Source: Clostridia bacterium
GTDB taxonomy: Bacteria > Bacillota > Clostridia > Oscillospirales > Acutalibacteraceae
NCBI GenBank assembly: GCA_017521425.1
Contig: JAFXCQ010000012.1
Location: forward strand, 1-64,000
DNA: 64,000 bases
Direction: 5' to 3'
Shown: positions 52,641 to 62,088 of the stretch, one piece after another
Numbering within the stretch: the first letter of the stretch is position 1
Layout: the number at the start of each line of letters is the position of its first letter
Position numbers and translations under genes: made by a program
The notes under the pieces: model-generated
The model's database searches: none
Told to the model about the DNA's origin: nothing
The model's input: only the letters and a program-made list of their open reading frames with translations

Positions 52641-53354
52641 ATGAAGATTAAAAAAATGCTTAATTATTTCAGTTTAACAGAAAAATTATTGTGGTCTTTT
52701 TCTGTGCTTGCAATCATTATTTCATTTTTATTTTTTGATAAAGATAATTATCTTACACTTATTGCTTCAATAATTGGTGTAACTTCGCTTATTTTCTGTG
52801 CCAAAGGTAACCCTTTCGGGCAAATACTAATGGTTATATTTGCGATTATTTATTCAGTAATTTCTTATTCATTTCAATATTTCGGTGAAATGGTTACATA
52901 CCTTGGAATGACTTTGCCAATGGCTGTATTCTCGCTTATAGTCTGGCTTAAAAATCCTTTTAAAGAACATCATTCAGAAGTTAGTGTTAATAGAATTACT
53001 TTAAGAGAAACAATATTTATGATAATTTTAACTTCATTCGTTACATTCGTTTTTTACTATGTTTTAGACTATTTCAATACCACTAACCTAATACCAAGCA
53101 CAATTTCTGTAGCAACATCATTTTTAGCTGCATATTTAACTTTCAGAAGAAGTCCCTTTTTTGCTTTGGCATATGCTTTTAACGATATAGTTTTAATTGT
53201 TTTATGGGTTTTAGCATCATTAAAAGAGGTTTCTTATATTTCTGTTGTAATTTGTTTTGTTGTCTTTTTAATTAACGATTTATATGGTTTTATAAGTTGG
53301 ATTAAAATGCAAAAAAGGCAGGAAAAAGCATTGAAAAATTTACTCGAATATTGA
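52641..53354 (+). CDS. pnuC: PnuC-type vitamin/nucleoside transporter
   Basis: A 237-residue membrane protein with about seven helices of the PnuC facilitator family (nicotinamide riboside, or related vitamins such as thiamin). Typical parts are GNPFGQILMVIFAIIYS, YLTFRRSPFFALAYAFNDIVLIVLW and NDLYGFISWIKM. AGGAG precedes ATG. Location behind an attenuator-like leader suggests ligand control, but which vitamin cannot be told. Confidence 0.9.
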   Translation: MKIKKMLNYFSLTEKLLWSFSVLAIIISFLFFDKDNYLTLIASIIGVTSLIFCAKGNPFGQILMVIFAIIYSVISYSFQYFGEMVTYLGMTLPMAVFSLIVWLKNPFKEHHSEVSVNRITLRETIFMIILTSFVTFVFYYVLDYFNTTNLIPSTISVATSFLAAYLTFRRSPFFALAYAFNDIVLIVLWVLASLKEVSYISVVICFVVFLINDLYGFISWIKMQKRQEKALKNLLEY

Positions 53355-53379
53355 CATATTATTCTATTAGAAATATAAT
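53351..53379 (+). promoter_or_regulatory. consensus promoter of xylBA
   Basis: TTGACA (53351-53356) and TATAAT (53374-53379), 17-nt spacing; it begins inside the pnuC stop codon region. Confidence 0.85.
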
Positions 53380-53416
53380 ATACAAGTAAAATTTTTCTGA
53401 ATGGAAGTGATTATTT

Positions 53417-54892
53417 TTGCTATATATTGGTATTGATTTAGGTACTTCTGCAACTAAATTCTTGTTAGTAGATGACACTGGTAAAATTCTTAATTCAATT
53501 TCAAAAGAATACCCTGTAATTTATCCTAATTCCGGCTGGTCTGAACAAAATCCGGAAGAATGGTGGAATGCAGTTAAAACAGGCATTCCAGAGCTTTTAA
53601 AAGGATTTAATGGTCAGGAGGTTAAAGGTATCGGTGTTGCTGGTCAAATGCACGGACTTGTTGTTTTAGATGACAACGATAATATAATTCGTAATGTTAT
53701 TCTTTGGAATGATGGCAGAACATGGAAAGAAACCGAATATTTAAATACAAGTATAGGTAAAGATAAATTATCACTAAATACTGCTAATATTGCATTTGCT
53801 GGTTTTACAGCACCAAAAATTCTCTGGATGAAAGAGAATGAACCTGATAATTTTAAAAGAATTAGCAAAATTATGCTTCCTAAAGATTATATTAACTATA
53901 AATTAACCGGTGTTCACGCTTGTGATTATTCTGATGCATCCGGTATGCTTTTACTTGATGTTGAAAATAAATGTTGGTCACAAGAAATGCTTGATATTTG
54001 TTCAATTACAAAAAATCAAATGCCAATGCTTTTTGAAAGCTATGATGTAATCGGTGATGTCAAAAGTGACACTGCAAATGAATTAGGTATATGTACTGCA
54101 AAGGTTGTTGCAGGTGCAGGTGATAATGCTGCGGCTGCTATTGGTACAGGCGCTATTGGTAATGGTAAATGCAATATTTCCCTTGGTACTTCTGGTACGG
54201 TATTTATTTCATCAGATAAATTTGGTGTAGATAAAAACAATGCTTTACATTCTTTCTGTCACGCTGATGGTGGATATCATTTAATGGGGTGTATTCTTTC
54301 GGCCGCATCTTGCCATAAGTGGATTTGTGATAAAATTTTTACAGAAACTGATTACAACAAATTAGAACAAGAAATAGACACATCACTTTTAGGCAAAAAT
54401 GAATTGTTTTTCTTACCATATTTAATGGGGGAGAGAAGTCCAATAAACGATACAGATGCTACTGGTATGTTTATTGGGTTAAGACCTGATACAACCCGTT
54501 CCCAGATGCTTTTAGCGGTTTTAGAGGGTGTTTCTTTTGCTATTCGCGATAATATAGAAGTTGCAAAATCAATCGGCATAGATATTAAAACGAGCTATAT
54601 TTGTGGTGGTGGCGCTAAAAGTAAATTATGGAGAAAGCTTATTTCAAATATTTTAAATATTGAGTTAGAGATTCCTCATGCTGAAGAAGGTCCAGGATAT
54701 GGCTCCGCAATGCTTTCTATGGTAGGTGCAGGCGAATATAAAACTGTTACTGAATGTGATTCTCAGTTGCTTTCTGTAAAAGATAAAATTATACCAGAAA
54801 AAGAACTTGTAAATTTATATGAAGAAAGATATAATAAATTCAAGCAGATTTATCCTGCAGTTAAAAATCTTTACAAAACTATTAAGGAGTAG
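53417..54892 (+). CDS. xylB: xylulokinase
   Basis: Phosphorylates D-xylulose. A 491-residue FGGY kinase: [17 protein letters not shown] (phosphate 1), [35 protein letters not shown] and [13 protein letters not shown] at the C-terminal side. The start is TTG 53417, preceded by GGAAGTG with 7-nt spacing; no ATG fits the N-terminal strand. 5 nt upstream of xylA in one operon with the promoter at 53351. Confidence 0.95.
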   Translation: MLYIGIDLGTSATKFLLVDDTGKILNSISKEYPVIYPNSGWSEQNPEEWWNAVKTGIPELLKGFNGQEVKGIGVAGQMHGLVVLDDNDNIIRNVILWNDGRTWKETEYLNTSIGKDKLSLNTANIAFAGFTAPKILWMKENEPDNFKRISKIMLPKDYINYKLTGVHACDYSDASGMLLLDVENKCWSQEMLDICSITKNQMPMLFESYDVIGDVKSDTANELGICTAKVVAGAGDNAAAAIGTGAIGNGKCNISLGTSGTVFISSDKFGVDKNNALHSFCHADGGYHLMGCILSAASCHKWICDKIFTETDYNKLEQEIDTSLLGKNELFFLPYLMGERSPINDTDATGMFIGLRPDTTRSQMLLAVLEGVSFAIRDNIEVAKSIGIDIKTSYICGGGAKSKLWRKLISNILNIELEIPHAEEGPGYGSAMLSMVGAGEYKTVTECDSQLLSVKDKIIPEKELVNLYEERYNKFKQIYPAVKNLYKTIKE

Positions 54893-54897
54893 TAAAA

Positions 54898-56217
54898 ATG
54901 AGCGAGATTTTCAAAAATATTCCAGTAATCAAATATGAAGGCAAAGACTCAAAGAATCCTTTTGCTTTTAAGTTTTATAATCCAGACCAAGTTGTACTTG
55001 GTAAAAAAATGAGTGAACATTTACCATTCGCTATGGCTTGGTGGCATAATCTTTGTGCTGGTGGTACCGATATGTTTGGTAGAGACACTGCAGACAAATC
55101 TTTCGGTACAGAAAAAGCTACAATGGAACATGCTAAAGCAAAGGTTGATGCAGGTTTTGAGTTTATGCAAAAACTCGGCATTAAATATTTCTGCTTCCAT
55201 GACGTTGACATCGTACCAGAAGCAGATGATATTAAAGAAACGAACCGTCGTCTTGATGAAATCACTGACTACATATTAGAAAAAATGAATGGTACAGATA
55301 TTAAGTGTCTTTGGGGTACCGCTAATATGTTCTCTAATCCAAGATTTATGAACGGTGCAGGTAGCACAAACTCTGCAGAGGTTTATTGCTTTGCTGCGGC
55401 ACAAATTAAAAAAGCTCTTGAATTAACAGTTAAGCTTGGTGGTAAAGGCTATGTTTTCTGGGGTGGTAGAGAAGGTTATGAAACACTTCTTAACACAGAT
55501 GTAAAGTTTGAGCAAGAAAATATTGCAAGACTTATGAAAATGGCGGTTGAATACGGCAGAAGCATTGGTTTTACAGGTGATTTTTACATTGAGCCAAAAC
55601 CAAAGGAACCAATGAAACATCAGTATGATTTTGATGCTGCAACTGCAATTGGATTTCTTCGTCAATATGGTTTAGATAAAGATTTCAAAATGAATATAGA
55701 AGCAAACCATGCAACTCTTGCAGGTCATACATTCCAACACGAATTAAGAATTTCTGCAATTAACGGAATGTTAGGTAGTATTGATGCTAATCAGGGTGAC
55801 TATTTACTTGGTTGGGATACAGACGAATTCCCATTTGATGTTTACGAAGCAACTCTTTGTATGTATGAGGTTCTTAAAGCTGGTGGTCTTACAGGCGGCT
55901 TTAACTTTGATGCTAAAAACCGCAGACCAAGTAATACATTCGACGATATGTTCCACGCTTACATTTTAGGTATGGATACATTCGCTTTAGGTCTTTTAAA
56001 GGCTGCTGCAATTATTGAGGATGGCAGAATTGATGATTTTATAAAAAATAAATATTCATCATTCAATGATACTGAAATAGGTAAAAAGATTTTAAGTGGT
56101 AGCGCTACACTTTCTGAACTTGCAGCTTTTGCTGAAAATCTCGGTGATACTAAAAATGTTCAAAGTGGCAGACAAGAATATTTAGAAAGTGTTATGAATT
56201 CAATACTTTTCTCATAA
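54898..56217 (+). CDS. xylA: xylose isomerase
   Basis: Converts xylose to xylulose, cytoplasmic TIM-barrel metal enzyme. At 439 residues it is of the longer class II type seen in gut anaerobes. Motifs: [55 protein letters not shown] and [14 protein letters not shown] (metal ligands and His base). AAGGAG precedes ATG. Xylan-derived xylose use is implied with xylB. Confidence 0.97.
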   Translation: MSEIFKNIPVIKYEGKDSKNPFAFKFYNPDQVVLGKKMSEHLPFAMAWWHNLCAGGTDMFGRDTADKSFGTEKATMEHAKAKVDAGFEFMQKLGIKYFCFHDVDIVPEADDIKETNRRLDEITDYILEKMNGTDIKCLWGTANMFSNPRFMNGAGSTNSAEVYCFAAAQIKKALELTVKLGGKGYVFWGGREGYETLLNTDVKFEQENIARLMKMAVEYGRSIGFTGDFYIEPKPKEPMKHQYDFDAATAIGFLRQYGLDKDFKMNIEANHATLAGHTFQHELRISAINGMLGSIDANQGDYLLGWDTDEFPFDVYEATLCMYEVLKAGGLTGGFNFDAKNRRPSNTFDDMFHAYILGMDTFALGLLKAAAIIEDGRIDDFIKNKYSSFNDTEIGKKILSGSATLSELAAFAENLGDTKNVQSGRQEYLESVMNSILFS

Positions 56218-56240
56218 TATAAGATTTTTTAATAAAAAAA

Positions 56241-56271
56241 GAGTTAGTTGATTGATAATTTCAACTAACTC
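56241..56271. terminator. terminator between xylA and the GH95 gene
   Basis: A perfect 11-bp stem (56241-56251 with 56261-56271), flanked by AAAAAAA upstream and TATATTTTT downstream, between convergent genes. Confidence 0.85.
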
Positions 56272-56280
56272 TATATTTTT

Positions 56281-58563
56281 TTATTTTAAAATTTTGCCAT
56301 TGTAAATAACATCAATATTACTTGTATCACCATCAAGCTTATATTTTGCAAGCTTACCATCTTTCCACTCAATATCAACAGTTACATTACCAATTGCTTT
56401 AAGACCTTTAATCTTACCATTTTTCCAACTCGAAGGAAGGGCAGGGAGTAAGATAATTTTGCCTTCTCTTGACTGCATTAACATTTCACAAATACCACTT
56501 GTGCAACCATAGTTACCATCAATCTGGAATGGTGGGTGAGCATCAAAAAGGTTTGGATATGTTCCGCCACCATGGTATCTGATTTGCTTTGGTAAAACAG
56601 GTCTTAATTGCATTTTAAGAAGCTTTAATGCGTGGTCGCCATCCCAGAGTCTTGCCCACATATTTATTTTCCAGCCTAAGCTCCAGCCAGTACCGTTATC
56701 ACCGCGTAATTCAAGCGATTTTTTACAAGCGGCTGCAAGTTCAGGTGTTTCATCAGGTGTGATAAGTGTTGCTGGGTGAAGACCATATAAATGCGATTTG
56801 TGTCTGTGGTGTGGTTCAACTGCTTCTTGTTCTTCATACCACTCTAAAAGCTCACCTTGTGAACCAGTTTTGAATGGTAAGAGTTTACCTAAAGCGCTTT
56901 CAACATCTTTTGTAAAATCATCATTTATGTCAAGAACCTTTGCACTTTTAAGAATGTTTTCAAAAAGTTCTCTTATAATTGCCATTGTCATTGTTGATGT
57001 AGCACTTACTGAAACGTGTTTTTTATTGAAATGGAAATCATTTTCAGGGGAGGTTGATGGTGCACAAATTAAATAACCATCTTTATCTTCGACTAACATA
57101 TCGAGGAAAAATTCTGCAGACTTTTTCATAAGAGGATAGCCTGTTTCTTTTAAATATTCTTTATCATTTGTGTAAAGATAATGGTTGTAAATATGTTCGC
57201 AAAGCCAACCGCCAGCCATTGGCCAAAATGCCCATTGAGATGAACCAGCAACACAGTCTGCATGACGCCATAAGTCGACATTGTGGTGAACACAGAAACC
57301 ACGTGCGTGATAACGCCTTTGTGCGATTTTTTCACCAGAAATTGCTAAATCTTTTACAAATTCAACAATTGGTAAATTACATTCAGCAAGGTTGCACATT
57401 AAAACAGGCCAGTAGTTCATTTCTGTATTGATATTTACAGTGTAATTTGAATGCCAGGGTGCTCTTAATTTATCATTCCATATACCTTGTAAGTTTGTAG
57501 CTTGTGTACCTTGTCTTGAAGCTGAAACAATCAAGTATCTACCGAAGTTAAAGATAAGTGTATAAAGTGCAATATCTTTAGCACCTTTATCATGTTTAAT
57601 TAAGCGCTTATTTGTAGGAACATCGCCTTTGTTATCTGAACCGAGGTCGAGTGAAACTCTTGAGAAAAGTGCAGTAAAATCATCCAAATGTGATTTTTTA
57701 AGTGTTTTATAATCGATTGCTGATACGCTTTCGAGCATTTTAAGACAAGCATCTTTATATTCTTTACCTTCTAAAGCAGGGTGTTTCTGAAATCCGTTAA
57801 AAGAGTTTTCTGTTGTAAAGAAAATATATGCTTTTGAAGCATTTTCTACAGTTATGTATTTACCAGAATATGATACTTTACCATCAGAAATAACTTTAAC
57901 AGCCGCTCTGAAGCTAATACCCTGTAATTCTTTTTCTTCCGGGTAAAACTCGCATCTGTTAAGTAATTCTAAGTTATCTTGCTCATCAGAAGGGCAGATA
58001 CCATCTAAAATTAAAACATCGTTTTCAATAAATGAGTCACCCTTGAGCTGTGTTGAAAGTGAAAGCTTAAAGCTTAATACTTTTTTATTAGCAGAATATT
58101 TTTGAATAAAAGCATTGTCAGGTGCTGAAACAAAAGCTTCTCTTTTGAATTCTGTTCCATTTTTCTCATAATTAACAGTATGAATACCCGTACTTAAATC
58201 AAGAATTCTCTTGTATTTTTTTGCACGACAACCTTTTGTGTCAAATTTTATATCAATATCACAAAGCGGGAGATAGCTTTGTGTCCAGTTACCTAAACAT
58301 TCTGCTTCAATAATATCCTGAGCTTCGTCATATTTACCCTCGAGAGATAATTCTCTTGCTTTTAAGAAATTCTCATAAGTATTTTCTTTTATTGCAGTTT
58401 CTCTTGGAAAACCTGTCCAGAGAGTGTCACTATTCATACAGATTTTTTCAGTATTTGTTTTACCGAAAACCATTGCACCAATTGAACCGTTACCTAATGG
58501 TAATGCTTCAATCCATTCTTTTGCAGGGGATGAATAGTATAAATTTAACGAATCATTCAACAT
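56281..58563 (-). CDS. GH95 glycoside hydrolase (alpha-L-fucosidase type)
   Basis: A 760-residue enzyme of family GH95, acting on alpha-1,2-L-fucosyl (or L-galactosyl) ends of host or plant glycans. N-terminal WIEALPLGNGSIGAMVFG and MNSDTLWTG, then HSNYTVNINTEMNYW (substrate-binding and catalytic Asn region), HHNVDLWRHAD, and CTSGICEMLMQS at the end are typical. No signal peptide, so fucosylated oligosaccharides would need import. ATG 58563 with AGGTG upstream was chosen; an extended frame without ribosome site is rejected. Confidence 0.92.
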   Translation of the reverse strand: MLNDSLNLYYSSPAKEWIEALPLGNGSIGAMVFGKTNTEKICMNSDTLWTGFPRETAIKENTYENFLKARELSLEGKYDEAQDIIEAECLGNWTQSYLPLCDIDIKFDTKGCRAKKYKRILDLSTGIHTVNYEKNGTEFKREAFVSAPDNAFIQKYSANKKVLSFKLSLSTQLKGDSFIENDVLILDGICPSDEQDNLELLNRCEFYPEEKELQGISFRAAVKVISDGKVSYSGKYITVENASKAYIFFTTENSFNGFQKHPALEGKEYKDACLKMLESVSAIDYKTLKKSHLDDFTALFSRVSLDLGSDNKGDVPTNKRLIKHDKGAKDIALYTLIFNFGRYLIVSASRQGTQATNLQGIWNDKLRAPWHSNYTVNINTEMNYWPVLMCNLAECNLPIVEFVKDLAISGEKIAQRRYHARGFCVHHNVDLWRHADCVAGSSQWAFWPMAGGWLCEHIYNHYLYTNDKEYLKETGYPLMKKSAEFFLDMLVEDKDGYLICAPSTSPENDFHFNKKHVSVSATSTMTMAIIRELFENILKSAKVLDINDDFTKDVESALGKLLPFKTGSQGELLEWYEEQEAVEPHHRHKSHLYGLHPATLITPDETPELAAACKKSLELRGDNGTGWSLGWKINMWARLWDGDHALKLLKMQLRPVLPKQIRYHGGGTYPNLFDAHPPFQIDGNYGCTSGICEMLMQSREGKIILLPALPSSWKNGKIKGLKAIGNVTVDIEWKDGKLAKYKLDGDTSNIDVIYNGKILK

Positions 58564-58593
58564 AAAAACACCTACTAATGAAATTTTTAACAT

Positions 58594-58622
58594 ATTATAC
58601 ATTAGTATTTTGTAAAAATCAA
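58594..58622 (-). promoter_or_regulatory. promoter of the GH95 gene
   Basis: On the minus strand TTGATT (58617-58622) and TATAAT (58594-58599) with 17-nt spacing, divergent from the M28 promoter. Confidence 0.7.
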
Positions 58623-58641
58623 TGATTTTCACAATATAATG

Positions 58642-58670
58642 TTGTAAATTGAAGAAATATATGCTATATT
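58642..58670 (+). promoter_or_regulatory. promoter of the M28 peptidase gene
   Basis: TTGTAA (58642-58647) and TATATT (58665-58670) with 17-nt spacing, 38 nt before the start codon. Confidence 0.65.
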
Positions 58671-58708
58671 TAGTAAGTATTCACTTTTACATAATGGAGT
58701 GGTGTTTT

Positions 58709-59959
58709 ATGAAAACAATTCTTGAAAAAAGCAAAAAAGAAACTATTGACTTTTCTTCAACAGTTGACTATATGGTGAAAAAGATTACCACCATTGTTGA
58801 CGAAATCGGACCAAGGGCTCCCGGTAGTAAAGAAGAATTAGCTGCACAGGAATCAATGGGTGAGGATTTAAAAGAATGGTCAGATGATATTACTATTGAA
58901 GAATTTACTGTTCACAGACAAGCTTTTATGGGATTTATTCCATTTACAGTTGCTATGGCATTAGCTGCTACTGTTCTTTATTGGATAGATTATCCACTTA
59001 TTGCTTTTTTATGTACAATTCTCGGTATTATTCCTTTAGTTCTTGAATTTTTAATGTACAAGCGTTTTCTTGACCCATTATTTATCGGTCATCCATCACA
59101 TAATCTTATTGCTACAAAAAAGCCAAAAGGTGAAATCAAGAAAAGAATTATTTTCATAGGTCACGCAGACTCACAATATGAATGGACTTTAAACTATTTA
59201 ATGGGTGGCACAGGAATGAAATTATTTCTTATTCCTGCAGCAGTTGGTCTTTTTGTTGTTTGCTTTGCAAGTATTATTAAATATTTTACATATCTTAATT
59301 TAGATGCGCCATCCAAAGGTGTTGATACATTTTTCTTTATAGTTGGCATTGTCCTCTGTATTTTCATTATTCCATATTTCGGTTTTTTGTTCTTCCAGAG
59401 CTATACAAAAAGTGTTCCTGGTGCAAATGATAATCTTACTGGTTGCTTAACTGCTATGTCAGTTTTAAAGCTTATGAAAGAGCATGATATTGAATTTGAA
59501 AATACTGAAGTAAGAATTATGCTTACCGGTTCAGAAGAAGCAGGACTTCGTGGTGCAAAAAATTATGCAGAAACCCACGAAAAAGAGCTTAAAGAAATTG
59601 AAACTGTTGTTATTGCGTGTGATACAATGCGTGATTTAAAAGATATGGCGGTTTACGACAGAGATTTAAGTGGTACTTTAAAACACGACAAACAAGCAAA
59701 AGAGCTTGTTAAGAGAGCTGCTAAAAACTGTGGTTATGATTTGCCTTATGCTTCAATTTATCTTGGTGCTTGCGATGCTGCAGCATTTACTCAAAAGAAA
59801 ATTAAAGCGACTGGTTTTGCGGCTATGGACCCAACACCACCAAGATATTACCATACTCGATTAGACACACCAGATTTACTTATTCCTGAAGCACTTGAAG
59901 TGGGTGCAAAGGTTTTACTTGAAACTGCTTGTCTTTACGACAGTGAGGGCTTAAAATAA
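58709..59959 (+). CDS. membrane-embedded M28 family peptidase
   Basis: A 416-residue zinc amino- or carboxypeptidase-like protein. The M28 ligand set is complete: IGHADSQ, GANDNLTG, GSEEAGLRG, ACDTM and YYHTRLDTPD. Unlike secreted M28 enzymes, hydrophobic helices lie inside the sequence (about residues 70-115 and 175-245), splitting the catalytic chain. The start is ATG 58709 with GGAGTGG upstream; a longer frame from 58649 spans the promoter. Substrate unknown; 35 nt before the exonuclease gene. Confidence 0.85.
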   Translation: MKTILEKSKKETIDFSSTVDYMVKKITTIVDEIGPRAPGSKEELAAQESMGEDLKEWSDDITIEEFTVHRQAFMGFIPFTVAMALAATVLYWIDYPLIAFLCTILGIIPLVLEFLMYKRFLDPLFIGHPSHNLIATKKPKGEIKKRIIFIGHADSQYEWTLNYLMGGTGMKLFLIPAAVGLFVVCFASIIKYFTYLNLDAPSKGVDTFFFIVGIVLCIFIIPYFGFLFFQSYTKSVPGANDNLTGCLTAMSVLKLMKEHDIEFENTEVRIMLTGSEEAGLRGAKNYAETHEKELKEIETVVIACDTMRDLKDMAVYDRDLSGTLKHDKQAKELVKRAAKNCGYDLPYASIYLGACDAAAFTQKKIKATGFAAMDPTPPRYYHTRLDTPDLLIPEALEVGAKVLLETACLYDSEGLK

Positions 59960-59994
59960 TCAATTAATTTCAAATTTCAGAGGAAGTTTCTCAA

Positions 59995-60912
59995 ATGCAT
60001 TATATTATAATGGACCTTGAGTGGAACAACACCTATTGCAAAAAGAAAAAAGGGTTTTTAAACGAAATTATTGAAATAGGTGCAGTTAAGCTTGATGAAG
60101 GCTTAAATCAGGTTGACACATTTTCACTTTTTATCAAGGCACAATTAGGTAAAAAGCTTCATACAAGAGTTAAAGAATTAACCAATATTTCTAACGATGA
60201 TATCAGTACAGGTACACCGTTTTCTCAAGCTATGTCTGAATTCAGAAAATGGTCTGCAGGTGAAAACAATGTAATTCTCACCTGGGGTGATACTGATGTA
60301 AGAGTTTTGGTTGAAAACTTCAGATATTTCAATGGTATAAATTTTGTTCCGTTTTTAAAGAATTATGTAAACTTACAAAATTATGCTCAGGCTTTTATGA
60401 ATATTTCTAAAGCTGACCAGATAGGTCTTTCAACTGCGGCAGAAAAATTAGGTCTTGACATTGAGCATTATTCTTTACATCGCGCTATTGATGACAGTCT
60501 TTTGACTGCTGATATTTTCAGGAAAATTTTCAATAAACAAATGATTTCATCATACACACATTCTTGCGATAATTCTTTCTATTTAAAGCTTTCATTTAAA
60601 CCAAAGGTTATTACTGATATTAACAGCCCACTTATCGACAGAAGCAAAATGAAATGCCTTTGCGATGTATGTGGTGCGAGTTGTGAAAGAGTTTCAGACT
60701 GGCGTGTTATGAATCAATCATTCAGAGCGATTTTCCAATGTACAAACTGCAAGAGGAAAATCCGCTTTACTATTAGATTTAAGGAATATTACGACAGGGT
60801 TGATATTAAATCTTCAACTGTCCCGTTTATTGATAAAAAAGAACTTGAGGCGCAAGCAGAAAAAAATGCTGAAAATAGCGAAAATCAAGCAACAAATACT
60901 ACCGAGGTGTAA
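59995..60912 (+). CDS. DEDDh 3'-5' exonuclease-like protein with zinc ribbon
   Basis: A 305-residue protein. The N-terminal exonuclease fold (KapD/DnaQ-like) has MDLEWNN (Asp, Glu), WGDTDVR (Asp) and HRAIDDSLLT (His, Asp), all catalytic residues. Residues 200-260 carry CLCDVCGASC and CTNCKRKI, a four-Cys zinc ribbon, not typical of KapD. The C-terminal tail is Glu/Asn-rich. Its substrate, RNA or DNA, is open. AGGAAG precedes ATG. Confidence 0.83.
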   Translation: MHYIIMDLEWNNTYCKKKKGFLNEIIEIGAVKLDEGLNQVDTFSLFIKAQLGKKLHTRVKELTNISNDDISTGTPFSQAMSEFRKWSAGENNVILTWGDTDVRVLVENFRYFNGINFVPFLKNYVNLQNYAQAFMNISKADQIGLSTAAEKLGLDIEHYSLHRAIDDSLLTADIFRKIFNKQMISSYTHSCDNSFYLKLSFKPKVITDINSPLIDRSKMKCLCDVCGASCERVSDWRVMNQSFRAIFQCTNCKRKIRFTIRFKEYYDRVDIKSSTVPFIDKKELEAQAEKNAENSENQATNTTEV

Positions 60913-60915
60913 TAA

Positions 60916-61872
60916 ATGTATCCAATTAAATTAAATCCAATTTTTAAAGAAATTGTATGGGGTGGCGAGCGCTTAAAAAGCGATTACGGTTACGAAAGTG
61001 ACCTTAACAATATCGCTGAAGCTTGGGTGCTCACTGCTCGTAATGATGGCGATAATACAGTAAAAAATGGCGAATACGCAGGTCAAAGTTTTACTGAGCT
61101 TATTAAAAACAATCCTGCTTTTTTAGGTAAAAAAGGTGAAAAATACAGCGAATTTCCACTTTTAATTAAATTCATTGATGCAAAATCAGACTTATCTATT
61201 CAGGTTCACCCTGATGATGACTATGCAAGAGTTCACGAAAATTCTTTAGGTAAAACAGAAGCTTGGTATGTTCTTGATTGTTCTAATGACGCAGAACTTA
61301 TTTACGGCTTTAATAAAGAAATTACAAAAGAAGAATTTGAAAACTCAATTAAAGATAATTCATTTTTAAATCACGTAAATAAAGTTAAAGTAAAAAAAGG
61401 TGATATTTTCTTTATTGAAGCGGGTACATTACACGCAATTGGTGGCGGTATTTTACTTGCAGAGGTTCAACAAAACTGCAACACAACATACAGAGTTTAT
61501 GACTATGGCAGATTAGTCGACGGAAAGCCTCGTGAATTACATATTGAAAAAGCACTTGATGTTACTAATACATTACCACCAGTTCGCTCTGCTGAAGCAG
61601 AAGGTGAAGAAATAGTTATTGGTGATGCTAAGTTGCAGAAACTTTGCTCTTGCGAATTCTTTACTATGACATCATTAAAATTGAATGGTAAATATGAATA
61701 TAACTGCGATGAAGCTTCATTTTTATCTGTTCTGATTCTTGATGGTAATGGTAGTATAACAGTTGAAAATACTGCTGTAAGTGTTAAAAAAGGTGATAGT
61801 ATATTCATTCCTGCAAATAGTGGTAATATTCTTTTATCTGGCGAATTCAACGCACTTTTAAGTACATTATAA
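60916..61872 (+). CDS. manA: mannose-6-phosphate isomerase, class I
   Basis: Interconverts mannose-6-P and fructose-6-P. The 318-residue cupin enzyme is the short Firmicutes type: PIFKEIVWGGERLK, QVHPDDDYARVHEN (zinc His/Glu/Gln), VKKGDIFFIEAGTLHAIG, AEVQQNCNTTYRVYDYGR. Only 3 nt separate it from the exonuclease gene, with GAGGTG overlapping that gene's end, so they are cotranscribed. Confidence 0.94.
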   Translation: MYPIKLNPIFKEIVWGGERLKSDYGYESDLNNIAEAWVLTARNDGDNTVKNGEYAGQSFTELIKNNPAFLGKKGEKYSEFPLLIKFIDAKSDLSIQVHPDDDYARVHENSLGKTEAWYVLDCSNDAELIYGFNKEITKEEFENSIKDNSFLNHVNKVKVKKGDIFFIEAGTLHAIGGGILLAEVQQNCNTTYRVYDYGRLVDGKPRELHIEKALDVTNTLPPVRSAEAEGEEIVIGDAKLQKLCSCEFFTMTSLKLNGKYEYNCDEASFLSVLILDGNGSITVENTAVSVKKGDSIFIPANSGNILLSGEFNALLSTL

Positions 61873-61885
61873 TGTTTTTAATAGT

Positions 61886-62072
61886 CGAAACGCAGTTGCG
61901 TTTCGTAAAAGCCGATTTTATAGGCTTTTAGCAAAATTGTTTTTAATAAACACAATTTTGCATTTCAGTCATTGAAAGGATTATAGTCGAATTTTCAAAG
62001 ATAAATCGATACCAAATATATGATTTGGTATTGAAACAGTGTAATTTTACACTGTTTCGACTAACTATAATC
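61886..62072. repeat. cluster of five perfect stem-loops upstream of the ABC-F gene
   Basis: Stem 1: CGAAACGCA/TGCGTTTCG (61886-61905). Stem 2: TAAAAGCC/GGCTTTTA (61906-61930). Stem 3: GCAAAATTGT/ACAATTTTGC (61931-61961). Stem 4: 9-12 bp (62006-62034) around ATATG. Stem 5: 12 bp GAAACAGTGTAA/TTACACTGTTTC (62033-62058). An outer stem GATTATAGT/ACTATAATC (61979-61987 with 62064-62072) encloses the last two. Stem 3 abuts stem 2 with no spacer. TAGTCGA occurs at 61883-61889 and 61984-61990, and TCGACTA at 62057-62063. Confidence 0.75.
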
Positions 62073-62088
62073 GTTATAAGGTGAGTTT

